64,000 nt of DNA from Pseudomonadota bacterium. GTDB taxonomy: Bacteria; Pseudomonadota; Alphaproteobacteria; Sneathiellales; Sneathiellaceae. The stretch is taken from positions 1-64,000 of the forward strand of contig JANSXH010000002.1 of NCBI GenBank assembly GCA_024743055.1. Direction: 5' to 3'. A program made the translations under genes and the position numbers. Below, in pieces: positions 25,515-32,623 of this stretch (position 1 is the first letter of the stretch; the number at the start of each line of letters is the position of its first letter). The notes under the pieces were generated by a model. It saw nothing but the letters and a program-made list of their open reading frames with translations. It ran no database searches and was not told the DNA's origin.

Positions 25515-26003
25515 TTAAGCGGGCAATGCGACTCTTTGAAAAATTGCTGCTATAGAGCTGGGTGGGTGCCGAAATGACGATAGGAATTGCCTCGCGCGAG
25601 CTACAGGATCACCGAAAAACTGATCAGGACCAAGATGTTTTCTTTTATTCAATTCGGCGGTGTCGAGCAAAGGGAAGTCTACTCTTTGTATCGTTGCGTT
25701 CCAACCAACGTAACGCTTACTCCAACCTTTCCAATAGTGGGCGAGCAACTTCTCACGTAGCGAGTAACCGTGATAATCGAAAGCAACGGAGCCATCCGTC
25801 ACATACATGTGATGCCCGCTGTAACCCTCAACCGGGACAATCCATTCCCCATAGAAGCCATCCAATGGGGCGTCTTCGAGATATACACCTGCCAGGATGT
25901 GACAAGCACCGAAACCGAAAAAAATACGGTCGGGTCGGTTCCATCTTTTTTCAGGATGTTTCTTAATGCCGGGTTTAGGCCAGTACATCGAAATAAAGTA
26001 CAT
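25515..26003 (-). CDS. Hypothetical protein, 162 residues
   Basis: Not recognised. The frame is open and has an even, non-shadow composition with several Trp, Tyr and His: YFISMYWPKPGIKKHPEKRW at the N-terminus, FFGFGACHILAGVYLE (about 28-43) and a GYSGHHMYVTDGSVAFDYHG stretch. No signal peptide or membrane span is seen. It is in AT-rich accessory DNA and has no operon partner. Start uncertain (ATG 26003 or the internal ATG six codons later). Confidence 0.5.
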   Translation of the reverse strand: MYFISMYWPKPGIKKHPEKRWNRPDRIFFGFGACHILAGVYLEDAPLDGFYGEWIVPVEGYSGHHMYVTDGSVAFDYHGYSLREKLLAHYWKGWSKRYVGWNATIQRVDFPLLDTAELNKRKHLGPDQFFGDPVARARQFLSSFRHPPSSIAAIFQRVALPA

Positions 26004-26102
26004 CTACTGTTATCTGGTTTCAATCGAATTTGGTCACTCTGGGCTTGGAGTTATCGTACACTTCATAATGAATGAATGACTGCTACTGACTCAGAGCTGA
26101 CA

Positions 26103-26297
26103 TTATGCGTCGTTTACTACGAAACCACCATCGGCTAAACCTGTGACAATTATGGGTGCTGAGCCATTTCTTAGTATCTCAACCACCCAGACACCATTAA
26201 AATTGTTAGTTCTTATAAAGGCAGTATGCAGCTCTAATAGTTCTCGAGTTCCCTTAATGGTCACTTCAATGTCTTTAGTTCGATTGGCTCTGGTCAA
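26103..26297 (-). CDS. Hypothetical small protein, 64 residues
   Basis: Not recognised. A short frame 21 nt downstream of the membrane protein gene on the same strand: RTKDIEVTIKGTRELLELHT, then FNGVWVVEILRNGSAPIIV. No signal or membrane segment. Weak support: co-orientation with the upstream gene, close spacing and a plausible beta-rich composition. It could be a chance frame. Confidence 0.3.
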   Translation of the reverse strand: MTRANRTKDIEVTIKGTRELLELHTAFIRTNNFNGVWVVEILRNGSAPIIVTGLADGGFVVNDA

Positions 26298-26318
26298 ATA
26301 GTGCCATCTATTTCACTG

Positions 26319-26825
26319 CTAAAATATTAGATGTCCGTAACCCCATACAATTGTTCCCATAACCGCCGTAAGAACAATGGCTAGCGAAATACTTTTTCTC
26401 ACCCTTGCAACAGTATCGATATAGTACCATGTGTTTTCATCAGGACTAATTCTTACCTCACTATTTCTCGCTAAGGATAATAAAATACCGAGTTTCCCAC
26501 TAAATACGGGTGCAATAAAAAACTGATTCTGAGCTATCAGACGTCTTGGATTTGAATCGTCCATGAACAATTTTACTCCCATCGCATCAGCGTTCATTTT
26601 GGTCCAACGTTGATTTTGATAGAGGACATCCGAAATTAGTGCTCCACAAACCAAAACGGCTCCAGAGGCCGGTACCTCCCACGAAAAAAAAAGGGAACTC
26701 GCGAAGGAAATCCATACGACCAACATTGCACTCCAAGGCAATGTCGCAACGCTGAACCAAGCATATATAAAATTATACTTGGGTAGTATGATTTTATTTT
26801 TCTCTGCTCGGATTTCTTTATTCAT
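26319..26825 (-). CDS. Hypothetical membrane protein
   Basis: A 168-residue protein with membrane spans near residues 20-45 and 45-65 (FIYAWFSVATLPWSAMLVVW, then ASSLFFSWEVPASGAVLVCG) and a C-terminal span (SISLAIVLTAVMGTIVWG). A central soluble section includes DDSNPRRLIAQNQFF. No family recognised. AT-rich codons and the lack of recognisable neighbours fit recent acquisition. Confidence 0.5.
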   Translation of the reverse strand: MNKEIRAEKNKIILPKYNFIYAWFSVATLPWSAMLVVWISFASSLFFSWEVPASGAVLVCGALISDVLYQNQRWTKMNADAMGVKLFMDDSNPRRLIAQNQFFIAPVFSGKLGILLSLARNSEVRISPDENTWYYIDTVARVRKSISLAIVLTAVMGTIVWGYGHLIF

Positions 26826-27189
26826 TTTCCCACACTAGTTTTAACGTTTATCTATTTCCCATTAGGTACTTATAGAAGACCCTGAATTATTGGTAGTGTG
26901 TACACAAAAGGGGGCCGCTATACTATCGGCAACTATTGCGCCCATTGCTGTCGAAAATTCATCCCACACCAAACCACAGCCTTGGGACAAAGATACTCAT
27001 CGCTTGTAAGATAAACTGTCCAGTGAGCGACAGACATAATCGGTCAATAAGGGCTCGGAGCGGACATTAGACATCTTCCCTAAAATTTTCCTTCTGGCAC
27101 AAAACCAACAAAGAACGGAATAACCGCAAAGGCGGATAGCTTGCACTTACCAAAACCATAAACGGCTGCGTAGAAGCAACTACCACCCT
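26826..27189. other. Gene-free AT-rich stretch
   Basis: No frame of convincing composition, RNA gene or terminator was seen here. It contains a small GTGTACAC palindrome near 26897 and ends at the remnant of a monooxygenase gene (27190-27278). It is probably decayed accessory DNA. Confidence 0.5.
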
Positions 27190-27278
27190 TCACCGATACC
27201 TGAGCGTCCCATCCTCCAGATCCGTTGCCGGGATCTGGTCTTTTTCGCTGTAGTAGTCCTGGCTGAAGACCCAGGGTT
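27190..27278 (-). pseudogene. 3' remnant of a flavin monooxygenase gene
   Basis: 89 nt match the 3' end of the monooxygenase gene at 28083-28171 with two differences. Read on the minus strand it encodes the last 28 residues, PWVFSQDYYSEKDQIPATDL, then EDGTLRYR and a stop; one Lys is replaced by Arg and one difference is silent. Similarity ends abruptly at 27279, so this is a truncated paralogue or rearrangement scar, not a free-standing gene. Confidence 0.8.
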
Positions 27279-27339
27279 CGCTGTATTTTGAACTTAGAGT
27301 CCGAATTCTAGTCAGTACACTCAAACGCCAATCTATCTC

Positions 27340-27918
27340 TCAATAGAGAATATCGACTTGTACACTCCTCTGGCAATTTTCCAGGCAGACAATCAGCCAT
27401 TCCGGCTTACCGTTCTCCAGATAGAAGAACAGGTGGTAGAATATTCCCTGAAATGAACTTTGGGTCGAGAGTTGGTATATCTCTGTGATTTCTTCACTTG
27501 GTGGCCGGCCAAATCCAAGTTCCCACATTTTCAGTGTTTTGAATTTTGACTCTCCTGTCATCTCGCGGACGGCAAAGCGGGTGAAACGAATGTCTTCCGC
27601 GACCACACCATCGGGTAGCTTTTTTCCAAAAGGAAAGGCTTGCAATAAAAAGACTGCCTGCTTCTCATGAGTAATCCAGAAAGCAATACCGTCCCCCACC
27701 CCTGGGCTAAGTGCCTGACCGACTTCCGTACATATAATCAAAACCCAGTCTTGAACTTTTTTCGGCAGTTCCTCGACATATCCCTGCTTCGTGTTCTCGC
27801 ACAAAATATCTTGTTTTTCAGATGCTTGAACAGCGATGATTATGGAAAAGGAGAGGCCGGCCGCCATAATAAAAAGCCATCTATGGATCGCTTTATTCTT
27901 TAGGAAGCAGAAAGACAT
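27340..27918 (-). CDS. Hypothetical exported protein
   Basis: Not recognised. About 192 residues from ATG 27918 (an in-frame TTG 18 nt upstream is possible). A signal peptide is clear: FLKNKAIHRWLFIMAAGLSF, then SIIIAVQASEKQ, with likely cleavage at VQA-SE. The mature part has four Cys (ENTKQ context, IICTEV, VCLENC) that could form disulfides, plus FGRPPSEEITEIYQLS. It lies between the monooxygenase remnant and the intact monooxygenase gene and is AT-rich, so it may have been inserted there. Confidence 0.5.
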   Translation of the reverse strand: MSFCFLKNKAIHRWLFIMAAGLSFSIIIAVQASEKQDILCENTKQGYVEELPKKVQDWVLIICTEVGQALSPGVGDGIAFWITHEKQAVFLLQAFPFGKKLPDGVVAEDIRFTRFAVREMTGESKFKTLKMWELGFGRPPSEEITEIYQLSTQSSFQGIFYHLFFYLENGKPEWLIVCLENCQRSVQVDILY

Positions 27919-27977
27919 GGAAATTCCAATACGCAAATATAGATTGTTTTGAGAATACTATATAGCTTTCAATGATT

Positions 27978-28033
27978 GCGCAACCTTGCGCCCTGTATCG
28001 CAAAATACTGATACGGGTATCACAATATTTTTG
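27978..28033. repeat. Two adjacent inverted repeats (stem-loops)
   Basis: Inverted repeat A, 27978-27991, is GCGCAA-CC-TTGCGC with perfect 6-nt arms. Inverted repeat B, 28001-28033, has a perfect core TGATAC-GG-GTATCA at 28009-28022 extended by imperfect AAAATA/TATTTT arms. They lie 50-105 nt downstream of the monooxygenase stop (minus strand), where a transcription terminator or RNA-stabilising hairpin is plausible; neither has a clean T-tract. Confidence 0.4.
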
Positions 28034-28082
28034 ACGCAAAATTTTTACGGGAACCGGGGCTGCGCCTAGACTGCCGCCCCCC

Positions 28083-29648
28083 TCACCGATACTTAAGCGT
28101 CCCATCCTCCAGATCCGTTGCCGGGATCTGGTCTTTTTCGCTGTAGTAGTCCTGGCTGAAGACCCAGGGTTGTTTGTCGCCTTGTTTGGGCATTTTATGC
28201 ATGCTGCGGGTGAGGTAGCCGGCGTTGAAATTTTCCGGGTCGATAAAGGGGAGTTCGGGCATGTCCTTGTCTTCCTCGCGTAGCTCCGGAGTGACGACAG
28301 AGACGTCTTTCTCGTCCATATGGTTGAGGAGGCGGCAGACAAACTCGGAGATCAGGTCCGAGCGCATGGTCCAGCTGGTCCGCAAATAGCCGAAGACCCA
28401 GGCCATGTTGGGGATGCCGGAAAATAATATGCCGCGATGGGCCCAGGAATCGGCGAAATTGAGCGGCTTGCCGTCGATGGCAAACTCGATATCTCCGAGG
28501 ACCGAGAGGTTGAAGCCGGTGGCGGAGATGATGATATCCGCTTCCAGCTCCTCTCCGGATTTGAGCAGGATGCCTTTTTCCGTGAAATGATCGATCTGGT
28601 CAGTGACGACCGAGGCTTTGCCGCTCTTGATGCTATTGAACAGGTCCCCGTCCGGAATGAAGGCCAGCCGTTGCCGCCAGGGTCGATAGCTCGGGGTGAA
28701 ATGCTTCTCCACATCGAAATCTTTCCCGAGATACTGCTTGGCGCCGATGATCAGCTCTTTTTTCAGGGTCTCGGAATCGGTGAACGAGCGTTCGGTGATG
28801 GTTTTCTGGTCATGGAGAGTCTTACGGCGGGCAATCTCATGGATCCATTCATCGGGCACATCGAGTTCCCGCAGGGTGTCGGCCATGTCATTGCGGTTCG
28901 GGGCCGCCGTGAAATAGGTGGGCGACCGCTGCAGCATGGTGATATGCGCGCAGTCATCGGCCATGGCCGGGATCAGGGTTGCCGCCGTAGCACCGGAGCC
29001 GACCACGATCACTTTCTTGTTCTTGTAATCGAGATCCTCGCGCCAGGTTTGTGGATGAATGACCTCCCCCTTGAAGTCATCCATGCCGGGAAAGTCCGGC
29101 ATATAGCCTTCCGAATGGCGGTAATATCCCTGACACATCCAGAGGAAATTACATTTGAATTCAATGGTTTCTTCGGTGTCTTTACGGCGCACCATCAGGC
29201 CCCACTGCTTGTCTTCACCGGACCAGCTGGCACTTAAAACCTCATGATTGAAACGGATATGGCGGCGAAGATCATTCTCTTCCAGGCTCTCATCGAGATA
29301 TCTGAGAATTTCATCCGCGGTGGCGATGGGCGGGCCGATCCAGGGCTTCCATTTATAGCCGAAGGTAAAGAGATCACTGTCAGAACGGATGCCGGGATAT
29401 TTATGGGTCAGCCAGGTGCCGCCGAAGCTTTCCTGGTTCTCCAGAAGGGTGAAGCTTTTCTCGGGGCAGTTATTCTGCAAATGATAGGCGGCATCGATAC
29501 CGGATATACCCGCGCCCACAATGAGAACATCCACATAAATGGCGTCCTGGCTGCTGTTCTGACTGGTCTCGACTGAAGCGTCCATGTCGGGGTCCTTCTT
29601 TCGCGCATTGCGGCGCTTGTTGTTGTTATTCGCCCCTAGCATAGTCAT
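28083..29648 (-). CDS. Flavin-containing / Baeyer-Villiger-type monooxygenase
   Basis: A 521-residue two-dinucleotide-binding flavoprotein. The FAD loop VLIVGAGISGIDAAYHL (about 41-57), GGTWLTHKYPGIRSDSD, the BVMO fingerprint variant FKGEVIHPQTW, then the NADPH loop VIVVGSGATAATLIPA, and ATGFNLSVLG near the C-terminus. This pattern fits Baeyer-Villiger monooxygenases of the EthA type. High-GC codon use compared with the AT-rich genes downstream. An 89-nt scar of a paralogue lies about 0.8 kb downstream. The acyl-CoA synthetase divergently transcribed 132 nt away may use the product of the ester or ketone chemistry (inference). Confidence 0.88.
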   Translation of the reverse strand: MTMLGANNNNKRRNARKKDPDMDASVETSQNSSQDAIYVDVLIVGAGISGIDAAYHLQNNCPEKSFTLLENQESFGGTWLTHKYPGIRSDSDLFTFGYKWKPWIGPPIATADEILRYLDESLEENDLRRHIRFNHEVLSASWSGEDKQWGLMVRRKDTEETIEFKCNFLWMCQGYYRHSEGYMPDFPGMDDFKGEVIHPQTWREDLDYKNKKVIVVGSGATAATLIPAMADDCAHITMLQRSPTYFTAAPNRNDMADTLRELDVPDEWIHEIARRKTLHDQKTITERSFTDSETLKKELIIGAKQYLGKDFDVEKHFTPSYRPWRQRLAFIPDGDLFNSIKSGKASVVTDQIDHFTEKGILLKSGEELEADIIISATGFNLSVLGDIEFAIDGKPLNFADSWAHRGILFSGIPNMAWVFGYLRTSWTMRSDLISEFVCRLLNHMDEKDVSVVTPELREEDKDMPELPFIDPENFNAGYLTRSMHKMPKQGDKQPWVFSQDYYSEKDQIPATDLEDGTLKYR

Positions 29649-29780
29649 CGGGCGGCGAGTTGCAATAGGTCAAGCCGATATAGGGTCGGCCTCTTTCATG
29701 CTGAGAAAAGATGCCTGTTGCCACCTTGATCAGAATCATGGAAACTTGAAAAAAACCCCAAGAACAAACAGGCCTTTACC

Positions 29781-31430
29781 ATGTATGAATTCCAGCTCAC
29801 CCAGTCTTATATCCCGGCCCAGCAGGATGATGTCGTCCTGGAAAGCACCGTCGGCGGCTGTTTGCGCAAGACCGTGTCTGAGACCCCGGATGCCCCGGCT
29901 CTCATCGAGGTGACTATGGAGGGGGAAACGGCCCGTCGCTGGACATATGCAGAGCTTTTGAAGGACAGCGAGGAGCTGGCCCATGCCCTCGCCGCCCGGT
30001 TTGAACCCGGCGATCATATCACGGTCTGGTCGCCGAATATTCCCGAATGGGTGCTGATGGAATATGCCTGTGCTCTTGCCGGTCTCGTGTTGGTCACTGC
30101 CAATCCCGCTTATCAGGCACCGGAGCTTCGATATGTGCTTGAGCAATCCAACTCCGTCGCCCTGTTCGCGGTCAAAAGCTATCGCGGCAATCCCATGTGG
30201 GATATCGCGGCGGAGGCGATGAAGGGATTGGGTGCGGTGCAGGAGATTTTCGATCTGGAGGATATGGAGAGCGTTTTTTCAAATTTGAAAAAGAACAGCC
30301 CAAAAACAGGTGAGAGTTTTTCAAATTTGAAAAAGGTCAGCCCCGACGATGCCGCCCAGATCCAATATACCTCCGGCACCACCGGATTTCCGAAAGGCGC
30401 CATGCTCACCCATCGCGGTTTGACCAACAACGCCCGATATTTCACCCGCCGCACCCAATCGGATAAGACATCGGTCTGGGCCAATTTCATGCCGATGTTC
30501 CATACCAGTGGCTGTGGCATGATCACCCTCGGGTCGATGCAGATCGGATGCGTCATGTATATCTGCAAATTTTTCGATCCCGCCGCCATCCTGAAACTGA
30601 TCGAGAACGAGAAGGTGACCGCCCTCCTTGGTGTGCCGACAATGCTGGTGGCGATGATGGAAGCCATGGAGCAGGAACCAAGGGATATGTCCTCAGTGAC
30701 CATCGCTGTCTCCGGCGGATCCATGGTGGCGCCGGATCTGGTGCGCTCCGTCTGTGAGGGCTTTGGTTGTGATTTCGAGACAGTCTATGGCCAGACCGAG
30801 ACCTCGCCGCTGGTTACCCAGCATCATGTGTCCGATAGTGTGGAGACCATTTGCAGCACCATCGGCCAGCCCATGCCGCAAACGGAGGTCTCTATCCGTT
30901 CCGTCGATGATAACGAGGTCGTCCCCATTGATGCGGTGGGAGAGATCTGTGTTCGCGGCTATTGCAACATGATCGGCTATCACGCCAATGAGGAGGCCAC
31001 AAACGAGACCATCGATAAAGACGGCTGGCTCCATACAGGTGATCTCGGCGCCATGGACGCAACGGGATATTTGCGCATCACCGGCCGGGTCAAGGAAATG
31101 ATCATTCGCGGCGGTGAAAACCTGTTCCCAGCGGAGATCGAGAATATCCTGCTGGAACATCCCGCTGTGGCCGAGGTCGCCGTGGTCGGCATTCCCGATC
31201 CGAAATGGGGCGAGATCGTCGCCTGCTTCGTCCGCCCCGAGCCGGGTCAGGAGGTCACACAGACGGAACTGCGCCGCCATTGCCGGGAGTTTCTGTCGCC
31301 CCAGAAAACTCCGGTGATCTGGTGTGCTGTCACTGGCTTCCCCCTCACCGGCTCCGGCAAGATTCAAAAATTTGCTTTGCGCGATAGCTATGAGGCCGGA
31401 GACTATGACGGCCTGGAAATCCAGGGTTAA
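29781..31430 (+). CDS. Acyl-CoA synthetase (AMP-binding, FadD-like)
   Basis: A 549-residue ANL-family ligase: YTSGTTGFPKGAMLTH (A3), MPMFHTSGCGM, VYGQTETSPLVTQHH (A5), WLHTGDLGAMDATGYLRI (A7), RGGENLFPAEIENILLEHP (A8) and a C-terminal lysine in TGSGKIQKFALR (A10). It activates fatty or aryl acids as acyl-adenylates and then CoA thioesters. A 14-codon direct duplication just before A3, each copy with an 18-nt perfect palindrome (see the repeat feature), makes this loop longer than usual. It is divergent from the BVMO and 13 nt upstream of the YcaQ-like gene. Confidence 0.9.
   Translation: MYEFQLTQSYIPAQQDDVVLESTVGGCLRKTVSETPDAPALIEVTMEGETARRWTYAELLKDSEELAHALAARFEPGDHITVWSPNIPEWVLMEYACALAGLVLVTANPAYQAPELRYVLEQSNSVALFAVKSYRGNPMWDIAAEAMKGLGAVQEIFDLEDMESVFSNLKKNSPKTGESFSNLKKVSPDDAAQIQYTSGTTGFPKGAMLTHRGLTNNARYFTRRTQSDKTSVWANFMPMFHTSGCGMITLGSMQIGCVMYICKFFDPAAILKLIENEKVTALLGVPTMLVAMMEAMEQEPRDMSSVTIAVSGGSMVAPDLVRSVCEGFGCDFETVYGQTETSPLVTQHHVSDSVETICSTIGQPMPQTEVSIRSVDDNEVVPIDAVGEICVRGYCNMIGYHANEEATNETIDKDGWLHTGDLGAMDATGYLRITGRVKEMIIRGGENLFPAEIENILLEHPAVAEVAVVGIPDPKWGEIVACFVRPEPGQEVTQTELRRHCREFLSPQKTPVIWCAVTGFPLTGSGKIQKFALRDSYEAGDYDGLEIQG
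30267..30345. repeat. In-frame tandem duplication with two 18-nt palindromes
   Basis: Two units inside the acyl-CoA synthetase gene encode ESVFSNLKKNSPKTG and ES-FSNLKKVSP. Each contains the perfect palindrome TTTTTCAAATTTGAAAAA, at 30275-30292 and 30317-30334, spaced exactly 42 nt. The AT-rich palindromes stand out strongly from the GC-rich gene and sit in a loop preceding the SGTTG nucleotide motif. Confidence 0.9.
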
Positions 31431-31442
31431 GGATACAGCTCC

Positions 31443-32612
31443 ATGAAGATCAGCAATCGGGATGCCCGCCGCCTTTGGCTCGCCTCGCAAGGCCTCGGTT
31501 CCGCGCCGACGGGTCCGCTCGATGTCCTCAGCATTATCCGCGACCTTGGATTTGTGCAGTTGGACACCATTCGCAATGTCACCCGGGCCCATCACCATAT
31601 CCTTTGGAGCCGCAACCAGAATTACCGTGAGCCCATGCTCGGCAAGCTGCTGGCCAGGGATCGCGCCCTGTTCGAGCATTTCACCCATGACGCCTCAATC
31701 CTGCCCATAGAGTTCTATCCCATGTGGCAGCGCCAGTTCCGACGCCTCGGCGACAAGGTCATGAAATCGGGCTATTACAAGCAAGGCCTCGATGAGGCAG
31801 GCCGACAGGCCGTCAAAGCGCGGATCGAGGCGGAGGGGCCACTTTCCACCCATGCCTTCGATACCAAGGTCGAGGGAGAGCGCAAAATGTGGTCTCGCCC
31901 GCCCCATAAACTCGCCCTCGATCAGATGTGGTATGCGGGAGAGCTCAGCACGTCGCATCGGGAGAATTTCACCAAATTCTACGACCTGACGGAGCGGGTG
32001 ATCCCGGAGGAACATCGAGAGACAGAGCATCCGGACGAACATCAGGTTGACTGGCTCTGCCGCAACGCCCTTGACCGCATCGCCTTCGGCACACCGGGTC
32101 AGATCCAGCGTTTCTGGGATGCAGTGCAATCAACAGAAGTCCGGGACTGGATCAAGCAAACCGAGCAAGACCTGCAACCGGTCGAGATCCAGGCCATTGA
32201 TGGCAGCTGGATCAGCGCCCTCGCCCTGCCCGATATCGAAGCGCGGATGACATCGCTGACCACCCCGACCAGCCGCCTTCGCATCCTCAATCCCTTTGAT
32301 CCGGCCATCCGGGATCGGGATCGCTTATCGAAGCTTTTTGGATTTGATTATCGGATTGAGATTTTCGTTCCCGCCGCCAAACGTAAATGGGGCTACTATG
32401 TCTATCCGCTGCTGGAAGGAGACCGCTTCGTTGGCCGGGTGGAACTGAAGGCAGACCGGGCCAAAGGCATCATGGAAGTCATCGATCTCTGGCCCGAACC
32501 GAAAGTCAAATGGACAGCGAAGCGTCAGGAAAAACTGGAATCAGAACTGGACCGGCTGGCCCGCTTTATCAAGGCTTCCACCATCAACTGGCAGTGCGGC
32601 CGGCCGACTTAA
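31443..32612 (+). CDS. Winged-helix YcaQ-type DNA glycosylase-like protein (HTH_42)
   Basis: A 389-residue protein of the YcaQ/AlkX family, DNA glycosylases acting on interstrand crosslinks and N-alkyl purines. The N-terminal SNRDARRLWLASQGL is followed by FVQLDTIRNVTRAHH (about 34-48), which includes the QLD at the position of the catalytic Q-x-Q/D. Other family blocks are LWSRNQNY, FEHFTHDASILPIEFYP and the late RLRILNPFDPAIRDRDR. Near-overlap (13 nt) with the acyl-CoA synthetase suggests cotranscription, but no functional link is obvious. It converges with the cckA gene (11-nt gap). Confidence 0.82.
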   Translation: MKISNRDARRLWLASQGLGSAPTGPLDVLSIIRDLGFVQLDTIRNVTRAHHHILWSRNQNYREPMLGKLLARDRALFEHFTHDASILPIEFYPMWQRQFRRLGDKVMKSGYYKQGLDEAGRQAVKARIEAEGPLSTHAFDTKVEGERKMWSRPPHKLALDQMWYAGELSTSHRENFTKFYDLTERVIPEEHRETEHPDEHQVDWLCRNALDRIAFGTPGQIQRFWDAVQSTEVRDWIKQTEQDLQPVEIQAIDGSWISALALPDIEARMTSLTTPTSRLRILNPFDPAIRDRDRLSKLFGFDYRIEIFVPAAKRKWGYYVYPLLEGDRFVGRVELKADRAKGIMEVIDLWPEPKVKWTAKRQEKLESELDRLARFIKASTINWQCGRPT

Positions 32613-32623
32613 CCCTAGAACGG

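Noticed and set aside
25419..25518. Short frame of about 25-32 codons after the DJ-1-like gene
   Set aside because: Low-complexity product without a ribosome site at a suitable distance; not convincing.
28437..29237. 266-codon plus-strand frame
   Set aside because: Antisense shadow of the GC-rich monooxygenase gene at 28083-29648; no ribosome site or recognised domain.
30693..31688. 331-codon minus-strand frame
   Set aside because: Antisense to the acyl-CoA synthetase and YcaQ-like genes, which have strong family motifs; arises from codon bias.
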